A stretch of 5,703 bases of DNA, taken from positions 1 through 5,703 of the forward strand of contig JAIRUL010000073.1 of NCBI GenBank assembly GCA_031254445.1. Direction: 5' to 3'. Shown in pieces: positions 1-5,347 of this stretch. Position 1 is the first letter of the stretch. Each line of letters starts with the position of its first letter. Made by a program: the position numbers and the translations under genes. Source of the stretch: Chitinispirillales bacterium. GTDB taxonomy: Bacteria > Fibrobacterota > Chitinivibrionia > Chitinivibrionales > Chitinispirillaceae. Under the pieces are notes generated by a model. It saw nothing but the letters and a program-made list of their open reading frames with translations, did not search any database and was not told where the DNA came from.

Positions 1-390
1 CTTGTGCGCTACACGCTAACCCCCAACCAGCACGTAGGCGCGTACAAGGTGAGCTTCATGCCGCAGTGGATAGCCAGAGAGTACCTTGCCCGCCGGGGAA
101 CCGCCAAGTTCCGCCCCGAACGCTTAGTGCCGTCAAGGTGCCCGCTGCTTGGGTACGCCATGGCGTCAATGCAGGTAGAGGGAACGCATTTGCAGCATGA
201 TTTTTTGAGGGTGGAGGAGCAGCCGGATGTAGGTTTGGACGGGTACGACGCCGGGGCGAAGATATTAAAATCTTTCTTCGACAAAGAGCTGCAAAAATTC
301 ATGGTGCCGGAGTTAAGCGGTACGGGGAGAAAGATTATAGAATGTTGCCTCGACAACGGGTCGGTGAAAGATTACGAATCGTTGTTGTAG
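1..390 (+). CDS. Unrecognised protein, C-terminal part (open at left edge)
   Basis: The frame is open from the first base of the window, so this is probably the end of a longer gene. The GTG at base 4 is the first start-like codon and has no visible ribosome binding site inside the window. About 129 residues are visible, ending in ...KDYESLL. I do not recognise the family. The visible part is soluble in character, with no membrane segment. It has a Gly-Thr-His-Leu-Gln-His-Asp-Phe stretch near residue 60 and then a predicted amphipathic helix containing ILKSFFDKEL. A histidine motif followed by a terminal helix faintly recalls the end of alpha/beta hydrolases, but that is a weak guess. It converges on purB. 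Its TAG stop (388-390) lies inside the left terminal repeat of the palindromic element at 386-434, so the natural end of the protein may have been changed by that element. An antisense frame is also open over most of the gene, but this frame gives the more protein-like composition. Confidence 0.6.
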   Translation, partial: LVRYTLTPNQHVGAYKVSFMPQWIAREYLARRGTAKFRPERLVPSRCPLLGYAMASMQVEGTHLQHDFLRVEEQPDVGLDGYDAGAKILKSFFDKELQKFMVPELSGTGRKIIECCLDNGSVKDYESLL

Positions 391-434
391 GGGTTGACGT
401 TGATGGCGGGGGCGGGTTAATATCCGCCCCTACA
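386..434. repeat. 49-bp palindromic element with 8-bp terminal inverted repeats
   Basis: The element begins TGTAGGGG and ends CCCCTACA, a perfect 8-bp terminal inverted repeat. Inside, GGGGCGGG and TCCGCCCC around TTAATA (about 411-431) can form a second stem with one mismatch. It fills the whole gap between two convergent genes. The TAG in the left end stops the upstream + strand gene, and the complementary TAG in the right end (432-430) stops purB. A related copy sits at 3846-3888. The structure resembles REP or short MITE-like intergenic repeats. A two-way transcription terminator is also possible, although no T-run follows either arm. Confidence 0.7.
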
Positions 435-1869
435 CCCGCAAATCTTCCGCCGCCGCCAGCCCATATCCCGCCCCCGTCTTTAGCGCCGGGTCTACATGCT
501 CCTCCACAAACTCCCGTACCTGCTCCGGCGCCCGGCCGACAAACTGCGTTACATCCAACAGCTTAGCCAGCGCCCCCGCCGTCATCCCAAACGCCGGATC
601 CCCCGCTATTCTCTCCAGCAAATCGTTCCACTCCCCGTCAACCTTGACCCGCTTGCCGGCTTCCATAGAATGCACCCGTATCCGCTCGTGCAGCTCTTGC
701 CTATCCCCGCCTTTTTTTACCGCCTCCATGATGATGTTTTCCGTGGCCATGAAGGGCAATTCATCGTTAATATGTTTAGCGATGACCTTGTCGTACACCA
801 CAAGCCCGCCGCACACATTGGCGGCGATAATCAGCGCGGCGTCGGCGGCTAAGAATGTTTGCGGGATGACAAGGCGCTTGTTCGCCGAGTCGTCAAGCGT
901 CCGCTCGAACCACTGCTCCGCAGCGGTCATCGCGGGGGACGCTGCGCTGGACATGATGAACCTGCACAGCGCCGTGAGGCGCTCGCTGCGCATCGGGTTG
1001 CGTTTGTACGCCATGGCGGACGAGCCGACCTGCCCGCTCTCGAAAGGTTCTTCTATCTCCTTTAAGTGTTGCAATAGCCTAATATCGTTGGCGAACTTAT
1101 GCAGCGATTGCGCGAGCCCGCCAAGTATTGCCGATACTTGCGAATCGACCTTTCGCGTATACGTTTGGCCGGTGACGGGAAAAACGCTGTCGAACCCCAT
1201 CATCCGCGCGACGTTTTTGTCAAGCGCTTTGACCTTTCCGTGATCCCCGTCAAAGAGATTAAGGAACGACGCCTGCGTCCCCGTGGTTCCCTTGACGCCG
1301 CGGAATTTTAGCGTTGACTCAAAGCGCCGCAGCTCCTCGAAGTCCATAAGCAAATCGTATATCCATAGGCAGGCTCGTTTGCCGACGGTGGTCAGCTGCG
1401 CCGGCTGGAAGTGGGTGAATCCGAGCGTGGCGAGGCCTGCGTTGTCGAGCGCGAATTTTTTAAGCGCGGCGATAAGCCGCGCGAGCCGCCCGATGAGTAT
1501 GCGGCAACCCTCGCGCGTTTGTATCAGGTCGGTGTTGTCCCCGACGAACGCGCTGGTAGCGCCGAGGTGGATGATGGGCATGGCCGCCGGGCAAACAGCC
1601 CCGAAAGCCCTTATGTGCGCCATGACGTCGTGCCGCGTCTGCTTCTCGAACTCCCGCGCCGCGCCGAAGTCGATGTTGTCGACGTTTGCCCGCATCTCGG
1701 CTATTTGCGCTTTAGCGATGGGCAGCCCAAGCTCCGCCTCGCACTCGGCCAGCGCGCACCAAAGTTTGCGCCACGTGCTGAACTTGTACTGCGGCGAGAA
1801 GAGGCTAAGCATTTCGCGGCTAGCGTAGCGCTCGGAGAGGGGGTTCGCGTATTCGTTATTGTTGTCCAT
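430..1869 (-). CDS. purB: Adenylosuccinate lyase
   Basis: This cytoplasmic purine enzyme acts twice: it splits SAICAR to AICAR plus fumarate in de novo IMP synthesis, and adenylosuccinate to AMP plus fumarate. The 479-residue protein is full length for the longer, eukaryote-like branch of the family. Its start fits family N-termini (NPLSERYAS at 9-17). Visible motifs are QTRHDVMAH (77-85); GFTHFQPAQ (150-158), where His153 is a likely catalytic residue; KGTTGTQASF (193-202); and the fumarase/aspartase superfamily signature GSSAMAYKRNP (282-292), which carries the catalytic-loop serines. The usual proline of SSxMPxKxNP is alanine here (Ala287). I believe this also occurs in bacterial relatives, so it need not mean lost activity. 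No clear Shine-Dalgarno sequence precedes the ATG; the leader is ATTATATTATGATAC. It lies 85 bases after the ABC exporter on the same strand, with no functional link to it. The stop TAG lies in the palindromic element at 386-434. The N-terminal Asn run (3-5) is minor. Confidence 0.97.
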   Translation of the reverse strand: MDNNNEYANPLSERYASREMLSLFSPQYKFSTWRKLWCALAECEAELGLPIAKAQIAEMRANVDNIDFGAAREFEKQTRHDVMAHIRAFGAVCPAAMPIIHLGATSAFVGDNTDLIQTREGCRILIGRLARLIAALKKFALDNAGLATLGFTHFQPAQLTTVGKRACLWIYDLLMDFEELRRFESTLKFRGVKGTTGTQASFLNLFDGDHGKVKALDKNVARMMGFDSVFPVTGQTYTRKVDSQVSAILGGLAQSLHKFANDIRLLQHLKEIEEPFESGQVGSSAMAYKRNPMRSERLTALCRFIMSSAASPAMTAAEQWFERTLDDSANKRLVIPQTFLAADAALIIAANVCGGLVVYDKVIAKHINDELPFMATENIIMEAVKKGGDRQELHERIRVHSMEAGKRVKVDGEWNDLLERIAGDPAFGMTAGALAKLLDVTQFVGRAPEQVREFVEEHVDPALKTGAGYGLAAAEDLRV

Positions 1870-1954
1870 GTATCATAATATAATAAATGGCGTTGGCATT
1901 GGCATAGGCGTTGTTGATTTTGAGGCGGAGCGGATGGATGCGGGCGAGCGGATA
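1870..1954. other. Gap between ABC exporter and purB
   Basis: These 85 bases hold no gene. On the - strand, a G+C-rich half with no hairpin-plus-T-run terminator is followed by a TTGGCATTGGCATAGGCG-like hexamer repeat (about 1894-1911 on the + strand) and an A+T-rich leader before purB. No convincing -35 box is visible, so read-through from the exporter gene is possible. TATGAT-like hexamers sit too close to the start codon to be read as a promoter. Confidence 0.4.
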
Positions 1955-3829
1955 TTACTTTCCCGCCACAGCGAATTGAATATCATAAAAATACTTATAC
2001 CGGCAATTCTTCGCTAAAAGTTCATCGTGCGTTCCGCGCTCTGCTATTTCTCCGGCCTCTAAGACGAGTATTTGATCGGCGTTGCGAATTGTCGAGAGCC
2101 TATGCGCGACTACGAGGACGGTTCGGTTTTCCATCACGTTGTTTATGGCGGCTTGGACAAGGCGTTCGGATTCGGTGTCCAAGCTGGACGTCGCCTCGTC
2201 TAGTATAAGGATGGGCGGGTTGAGCAAGAGCGCCCTGGCGATGGATAAGCGTTGGCGCTGGCCGCCGGAGAGCATCACGCCGCGCTCTCCGATAACCGTG
2301 TCTAAGCCGCTAGGCAGTTTTTCGATGAACTCCCAAGCGTTGGCGGCTTTTGCTGCGGATATTATCGCGCCGATGCCAGCGCTTTGCATGCCGTAAGCGA
2401 TGTTGGCGGATATCGAATCGTTAAATAGGAACACCTCTTGAGAGACTGTCCCAAAGAGTTTTCTAAGGCTCGGCAGCCTAAGGGAGCGGGTGTCAACCCC
2501 GTCGATGCAAATTTTTCCGCCGGTGATATCGTAGAATCTCGGCAGCAAATCCAGCGTGGTCGTTTTCCCGCTCCCGCTCGATCCGACGAGCGCGGAGACG
2601 CTGCCCTTTTTTATCTCGAAGCTGATGTTTTTGAGGACGGCGTCGGCGCATCCAGGATAGTTGAAATGGACGTTATGGAATGATATTTTATCATTAAACA
2701 GCACTGCGGTGTCGTTATTATTGACGTTATCGTTGCTATTAACATTAATCGCCGCGCCGCCGCCCAACTCCTCAACCGCCGAGTCTAACGCCCCGAAAAC
2801 CCTATCGGCCGACGCGAACCCCGTTTGCAGCGTCGTGTTCAATTTGCTGATCTCTTTGAGCGGCGTGAATACCGAAAATAGGAATATCAAAAACCTTGTA
2901 AAGTCGTCCGCGCCGAACCCGCCGGAATTTAGAACCTGATTTCCGCCGTACCACAAAAGTATCACCACGACCACTACCCCCATTACCTCCGTGACAGGGC
3001 TTGCCAGCGCGCCTACGTAGCTTGACCGGAACGATTGGCGGGCGAAGAGCTGGTTTGCGCTTTTGAACTTTTTCGATTCCGCGCCGAGCGTCCCGAAGAT
3101 TTTGACGATCCTGATGCCGTTTACCGTTTCGTGGAGGATGGAGAGCAGAGACGCCATGTATTCCATAACCCGCTTGCTCCTGCGCCTAACGGTGCGGCCG
3201 ATGAGGGTTATTAGGAGGCCGAGCACCGGAAATATGATAAATATCGCCAGCGTAAATTTGTAGTTGATGATAAAGAGCATTGCCACGAAAGCGGCTAAGC
3301 GCAACGGTTCTACTATTATCTTGTCAAAGGTGCTTGTCATGGAGTTGTTTATGCTTGTTATGTCGTTCATGACGAGCGAGATGACGTTCCCGGACTTGGT
3401 GCGGTCGTAGTACGAGACCGGCAGCGCGAGCGAGTGGGTGAAGAGCTGGTTGCGCATATCGCGCACGATGGAGAGGTTGAGCCGGGTCATCGAGATGTTC
3501 TTGAGGTATAGGAAGATATTTTTTAGCAGGAACGAGAGCGACATTAGGACGCAGACGATTTGCAGCGAAGCGACGGGGCCTTTGGAGTTGATGATAAAGA
3601 GCGACGTCCAGTATTTTAAGACGGCGTTGGCGTTTGAGAGCGTGTACTCCGGTTTTTCCGCCTTGAGCGCTTCGGGGTCGAAGATGGTTTGCACAAGCGA
3701 AGCGCTGAACCAGAGCGAGAGCCCCTCAAACGCGACGGCGAGCAAGGCGAGCAACAGCGCGGCGGCGATAAGCGCGGCGTATGGCCGCATATAGCCCAGC
3801 ATACGTTTGTAGAGTTTTAGGTTATTCAT
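1955..3829 (-). CDS. ABC exporter, fused permease and ATPase (MsbA-like half-transporter)
   Basis: This inner-membrane ABC half-transporter would act as a homo- or heterodimer and drive export or flipping of a lipid, peptide or drug by ATP hydrolysis. With the ATG at 3829 it has 624 residues. The membrane domain (about 12-330) has roughly six hydrophobic segments, near 17-37, 88-110, 175-190, 193-212, 275-295 and 310-326. The C-terminal ATPase domain shows an A-loop tyrosine (Tyr391), Walker A GSSGSGKTT (416-424, Lys422), the Q-loop glutamine (Gln464), signature LSGGQRQR (520-527), Walker B ILILDEAT (540-547, Asp544 and Glu545), D-loop SSLD and the switch histidine in AHRLST (His576). All catalytic residues are intact. 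Domain order and length match lipid A exporter MsbA and multidrug exporters, but the substrate cannot be read from sequence. An Asn/Asp-rich low-complexity linker (about 362-373) joins the domains. A TTG at 3838 would add three residues; I prefer the ATG because GGA stands four bases before it. Confidence 0.95.
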   Translation of the reverse strand: MNNLKLYKRMLGYMRPYAALIAAALLLALLAVAFEGLSLWFSASLVQTIFDPEALKAEKPEYTLSNANAVLKYWTSLFIINSKGPVASLQIVCVLMSLSFLLKNIFLYLKNISMTRLNLSIVRDMRNQLFTHSLALPVSYYDRTKSGNVISLVMNDITSINNSMTSTFDKIIVEPLRLAAFVAMLFIINYKFTLAIFIIFPVLGLLITLIGRTVRRRSKRVMEYMASLLSILHETVNGIRIVKIFGTLGAESKKFKSANQLFARQSFRSSYVGALASPVTEVMGVVVVVILLWYGGNQVLNSGGFGADDFTRFLIFLFSVFTPLKEISKLNTTLQTGFASADRVFGALDSAVEELGGGAAINVNSNDNVNNNDTAVLFNDKISFHNVHFNYPGCADAVLKNISFEIKKGSVSALVGSSGSGKTTTLDLLPRFYDITGGKICIDGVDTRSLRLPSLRKLFGTVSQEVFLFNDSISANIAYGMQSAGIGAIISAAKAANAWEFIEKLPSGLDTVIGERGVMLSGGQRQRLSIARALLLNPPILILDEATSSLDTESERLVQAAINNVMENRTVLVVAHRLSTIRNADQILVLEAGEIAERGTHDELLAKNCRYKYFYDIQFAVAGK

Positions 3830-3845
3830 TGTTTCCAAAAAACAC

Positions 3846-3888
3846 TGTAGGGGCGGGGCTTGCCCCCGCCCTATTATTGCATCCCTAC
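3846..3888. repeat. Second, imperfect copy of the TGTAGGGG palindromic element
   Basis: The element begins TGTAGGGGCGGGG and ends CCCTAC. Inside is a strong stem, GGGCGGGG (3851-3858) with CCCCGCCC (3864-3871), around a five-base loop. The outer end and internal G+C stem match the 386-434 element read in reverse complement, but the right end has decayed to six matching bases. It lies between the zinc-ribbon gene and the ABC exporter, about eight bases upstream of the exporter's TTG codon. Here it could form a hairpin in a read-through transcript. There is no T-run, so I do not call it an intrinsic terminator. Confidence 0.6.
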
Positions 3889-3928
3889 GGCGGCGTCGTC
3901 CTGCGTCTACAATAATTCATGGTTAGCG

Positions 3929-4654
3929 TTAAGCGCCGCTATTAGCTTCGTCCCAAATAAGCATCGACCCGCAGCTCTCGCACAGGATGATTTTCGTGCC
4001 TCTGCGGATTTCGCTGCACAGTTGCGGTTGCAGCACCATGAAGCAGACGCTGCACGTTTTGTTGCCTCCCACAAGCGAGATGGCTTTGCCGTTCTTGCGC
4101 TTTTTGCGGATGGCGTCGTAGGTGCGCATTGTTTGGAGGCTCACCGAGGGGCTTACTTTCTCCCTCTCCGTTGTGATTTCCGCGATGACAGAGTCTATGG
4201 CGCCGATTTTGGCTTCGAGGCCGTCTATCTGCGGCTGCAGCTCCGCCTTTATGTTCTCGAACGATTTTTGCGCCTCTTCGTACTCCGCTTTGTGCCTCTC
4301 TATGTTTGCTTCGAGGTCGGATTTCTTGCTTTCGGTGGCGGCGAGCATGGCCTTTTGCGCCTCTATCTCTTTGTGGACGGCGTCGTATTCGCGGTTGGTT
4401 TGAATGGAGCCAAGCCTCTCCTGGCTCTTATCTAGGCTTTCGCGCAGGGCTGCGGTTTGGTCGTCTATCCCCTTTATGCCGCCCATGAGCTGCGAAAGCC
4501 TTTCCTCCGCCGCGGCGTTTGCGGCTTCGGCCAGCGCGATTTGCTTCGCAAGGCTGGAAACCGCCGCAGGGTGCTGCTCCTTGGCCAGCTCCTGCTCCTT
4601 TATCCTGAGGTCGATGTCTTGGAGTTTAATAAGGTATTCCAAATCTTGTATCAT
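3929..4654 (-). CDS. Coiled-coil protein with C4-type zinc ribbon (COG1579 / DUF164 family)
   Basis: This 241-residue cytoplasmic protein belongs to the widespread but poorly understood family that includes Chlamydia CT398 and Helicobacter HP0958. Those relatives fold as a long antiparallel coiled-coil hairpin with a zinc ribbon and have been linked to sigma-54 and to RNA or protein binding. A general bacterial role is not established. Residues 1-165 are Glu/Lys/Ala-rich coiled coil, including the family-typical TNREYDAVHKEI (86-97). TYDAIRKKRKNGKA (178-191) follows and leads into the ribbon, where Cys201-x2-Cys204 and Cys225-x2-Cys228 form a complete metal site. Length and domain order are normal. 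The ATG at 4654 has AAAGG four bases upstream. The tRNA gene ends only 32 bases before the start, on the same strand and with no terminator between, so the two are probably co-transcribed and the message's 5' end may come from tRNA processing. Confidence 0.9.
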   Translation of the reverse strand: MIQDLEYLIKLQDIDLRIKEQELAKEQHPAAVSSLAKQIALAEAANAAAEERLSQLMGGIKGIDDQTAALRESLDKSQERLGSIQTNREYDAVHKEIEAQKAMLAATESKKSDLEANIERHKAEYEEAQKSFENIKAELQPQIDGLEAKIGAIDSVIAEITTEREKVSPSVSLQTMRTYDAIRKKRKNGKAISLVGGNKTCSVCFMVLQPQLCSEIRRGTKIILCESCGSMLIWDEANSGA

Positions 4655-4686
4655 ATCGCCTTTAATCCTGTTGTACGATAGAGAAA

Positions 4687-4760
4687 TGGGCCCACTAGGG
4701 CTCGAACCTAGGACTAACGGATTATGAGTCCGCTACTCTAACCGACTGAGTTATGGGCCC
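4687..4760 (-). tRNA. tRNA with anticodon CAT (tRNA-Ile2 or elongator tRNA-Met)
   Basis: A complete 74-base cloverleaf folds on the - strand. The acceptor stem is GGGCCCA with TGGGCCC, the D stem ACTC/GAGT, and the anticodon stem GCGGA/TCCGT around the loop CTCATAA. A five-base variable loop follows, then the T stem CTAGG/CCTAG around TTCGAGC and discriminator A. The 3' CCA is not encoded, since TTT follows, so it must be added by nucleotidyltransferase. CAT can mean Met, or Ile after lysidine modification by TilS. The C4-G69 and C5-G68 pairs match E. coli tRNA-Ile2 rather than its elongator Met tRNA, which leans towards Ile2. The perfect Watson-Crick first pair (G1-C72) argues against initiator tRNA. 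It lies 56 bases downstream of bTHX and 32 bases upstream of the zinc-ribbon gene. Confidence 0.95.
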
Positions 4761-4809
4761 GCAATGTAAGAATACTAAATATAAATTATGGCATGATGCA
4801 AAATCAAAT

Positions 4810-4827
4810 AAAAAAATCACGATTTTT
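4810..4827 (-). terminator. Possible weak terminator at the end of bTHX
   Basis: AAAAATC (4812-4818) and GATTTTT (4821-4827) form a seven-pair stem with a two-base loop that overlaps the bTHX stop codon. On the - strand it runs straight into seven T residues. The form is right for an intrinsic terminator, but six of the seven pairs are A-T and the loop is too tight, so much read-through into the tRNA is expected. Confidence 0.25.
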
Positions 4828-4909
4828 GCTTGATCTTGCGGGGGCGCGATTTACCGAAACTGCCGCGGAAAATCTTACCCTTGCGAGAGCGCTTGTCGCC
4901 TCTGCCCAT
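4817..4909 (-). CDS. Small ribosomal subunit protein bTHX
   Basis: This 30-residue, very basic protein begins MGRGDKRSRKGKIFRGSFGK and ends SRPRKIKQKS. It closely matches Thermus Thx, which begins [20 protein letters not shown] and continues with RPRKKK. In Thermus, Thx sits in a cavity at the top of the 30S subunit head and stabilises the packing of 16S rRNA helices. Conserved features are the GxGD start, the RxGKIxRGxxGK core and the RPRK tail; the IKQKS end is slightly longer than in Thermus. The start is secure: a perfect AAGGAGG stands six bases before the ATG, and the family also begins at this Met. It lies between the large repeat region and the CAT tRNA, in a small cluster with a translation theme. 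At this length it is easily missed by gene finders. Confidence 0.94.
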   Translation of the reverse strand: MGRGDKRSRKGKIFRGSFGKSRPRKIKQKS

Positions 4910-4915
4910 GACCGG

Positions 4916-4922
4916 CCTCCTT
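4916..4922 (-). promoter_or_regulatory. Perfect Shine-Dalgarno sequence of bTHX
   Basis: On the - strand AAGGAGG is separated from the bTHX ATG by six bases. This is a full match to the anti-SD end of 16S rRNA and by far the strongest ribosome binding site in the window. The zinc-ribbon gene has only AAAGG, the exporter GGA, and purB none that I can see. It fits the high expression expected of a ribosomal protein. Confidence 0.85.
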
Positions 4923-4940
4923 AATATTGGTTGTTAAGTC

Positions 4941-4969
4941 TTTAAATCTTTTAAATCTTTTAAAGTCAA
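4941..4969 (-). promoter_or_regulatory. Possible sigma-70-type promoter for bTHX
   Basis: On the - strand TTGACT (4969-4964, five of six consensus bases) is followed, after exactly 17 bases, by TTTAAA (4946-4941, four of six). Transcription would start near 4934, about 25 bases before the bTHX ATG, leaving room for the SD sequence. The region is A+T-rich repeat sequence, so a chance match is possible. Confidence 0.35.
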
Positions 4970-4992
4970 ATTCTTTTAAATCTTTTAAAATC
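4941..4992. repeat. A+T-rich 9-bp tandem array, left side
   Basis: Units of the form TTTAAATCT follow each other at 4941-4949, 4950-4958, 4959-4967 (ending GTC), 4975-4983 and 4984-4992, with a short interruption at 4968-4974. The reverse complement AGATTTAAA is a rotation of TTTAAAGAT, the unit of the right-hand array, so the arrays are inverted copies of one motif. The array overlaps the putative bTHX promoter. Confidence 0.65.
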
Positions 4993-5066
4993 AAAATCTT
5001 TAAAATCTTTTTCAGACGAAGCCTAGTAAAGTCAAAATCTTTAAAATCTTTTTCAGACGAAGCCTA
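4991..5066. repeat. Perfect 35-bp direct repeat, two copies
   Basis: Bases 4991-5025 and 5032-5066 are identical over 35 positions and are separated by six bases (GTAAAG), giving a 41-bp period. Each copy runs from TCAAAATCTTTAAAATC to CAGACGAAGCCTA. Only the second copy continues into the CGGCTTC that completes a palindrome (5059-5073), so the first looks like a truncated duplicate. Confidence 0.85.
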
Positions 5067-5073
5067 CGGCTTC
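5059..5073. repeat. Small inverted repeat GAAGCC-TAC-GGCTTC
   Basis: Perfect six-base arms surround a three-base loop at the right end of the second 35-bp copy. It has no T-run and no assigned role. Confidence 0.5.
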
Positions 5074-5078
5074 ATAAC

Positions 5079-5102
5079 GTGTGGCGGCTAAAGCCGCCAC
5101 AC
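5079..5102. repeat. Perfect inverted repeat with 11-bp arms
   Basis: GTGTGGCGGCT (5079-5089) and AGCCGCCACAC (5092-5102) pair perfectly around a two-base AA spacer. The G+C-rich stem stands out in A+T-rich surroundings and looks like a REP-type palindrome. No T-run follows on either strand. Confidence 0.8.
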
Positions 5103-5153
5103 AAAGTCAACGTCAAAATCAAAACACCGGTACCCCGCTGCTTTTGACCCACC

Positions 5154-5168
5154 GCGCCCAAAGGGCGC
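5154..5168. repeat. Inverted repeat GCGCCC-AAA-GGGCGC
   Basis: Perfect six-base G+C arms surround a three-base loop. Just to the left, GTCAAAA (5112-5118) and TTTTGAC (5142-5148) form another short inverted pair with a 23-base loop. Confidence 0.5.
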
Positions 5169-5182
5169 TTGTTTTCAAACAG

Positions 5183-5212
5183 TGCCCCCCCGCCTCTTTT
5201 TTTGGGGGGGCA
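5183..5212. repeat. Inverted repeat with C7/G7 arms
   Basis: TGCCCCCCC (5183-5191) and GGGGGGGCA (5204-5212) flank a 12-base loop ending in seven T residues. The flanks AG and TT extend the stem by a G-T and an A-T pair. The T-run lies in the loop, not after the stem, so this is not a standard terminator. The homopolymer arms are prone to slippage and sequencing error. Confidence 0.65.
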
Positions 5213-5242
5213 TTGAGAGGGGGGCTATTATATCGGGGCGTT

Positions 5243-5259
5243 ACGGGGCAGAGCCCCGT
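5243..5259. repeat. Palindrome ACGGGGC-AGA-GCCCCGT
   Basis: Perfect seven-base arms surround a three-base loop, followed by CCCCAAAAGAA. I recall similar ACGGGGCAGAGCCCCGT palindromes in intergenic DNA of many bacteria, so this is probably a generic REP-like repeat. Confidence 0.65.
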
Positions 5260-5293
5260 CCCCAAAAGAATTTAAAGATTTTGATTTTAATAT

Positions 5294-5347
5294 TTTAAAG
5301 ATTTTAAAGGCTTTAAAGGCTTTAAAGGCTTTAAAGGCTCTAAAGGC
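5294..5347. repeat. 9-bp tandem array TTTAAAGGC, right side
   Basis: Six units lie in perfect register: TTTAAAGAT (5294-5302), then TTTAAAGGC four times (5303-5338), then TCTAAAGGC (5339-5347). The first unit matches the reverse complement of the left-hand array. The array ends ten bases short of the stop codon of the coiled-coil gene. Because nine is a multiple of three, it stays open in two - strand frames. Confidence 0.85.

Noticed and set aside
9..356. A 115-residue - strand frame opposite the left-edge gene
   Set aside because: It is Ser/Cys/Pro-rich and shadow-like. The + frame is the better candidate, although neither is confirmed by homology.
644..1243. A 199-residue + strand frame inside purB
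   Set aside because: It lies antisense to a clearly conserved enzyme, has a composition typical of a shadow frame and has no ribosome binding site.
1283..1878. Two long + strand frames (1283-1828 and 1411-1878) opposite the start of purB
   Set aside because: Both are shadows of the G+C-rich purB coding sequence and show no recognisable domain.
3860..4435. A 191-residue + strand frame opposite the zinc-ribbon gene
   Set aside because: The opposite strand encodes a complete coiled-coil plus four-cysteine protein; the + frame is Phe/Leu/Arg-rich antisense of Glu/Lys coiled-coil codons.
4404..4727. A + strand frame ending in GPLGLEPRTNGL
   Set aside because: This peptide is the familiar false translation across the antisense strand of a tRNA gene.
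4761..4801. A separate promoter for the tRNA (TTGCAT with TAGTAT, 18-base spacing, - strand)
   Set aside because: The -35 hexamer matches only three of six consensus bases, which is not enough to call in A+T-rich sequence.
5183..5212. Intrinsic terminator at the C7/G7 hairpin
   Set aside because: The T-run is inside the loop on the + strand and no T-run follows the stem on either strand.
4941..5347. CRISPR array
   Set aside because: The 9-bp and 35-bp repeats lack regular unique spacers of 25-40 bases, and no cas gene is present.
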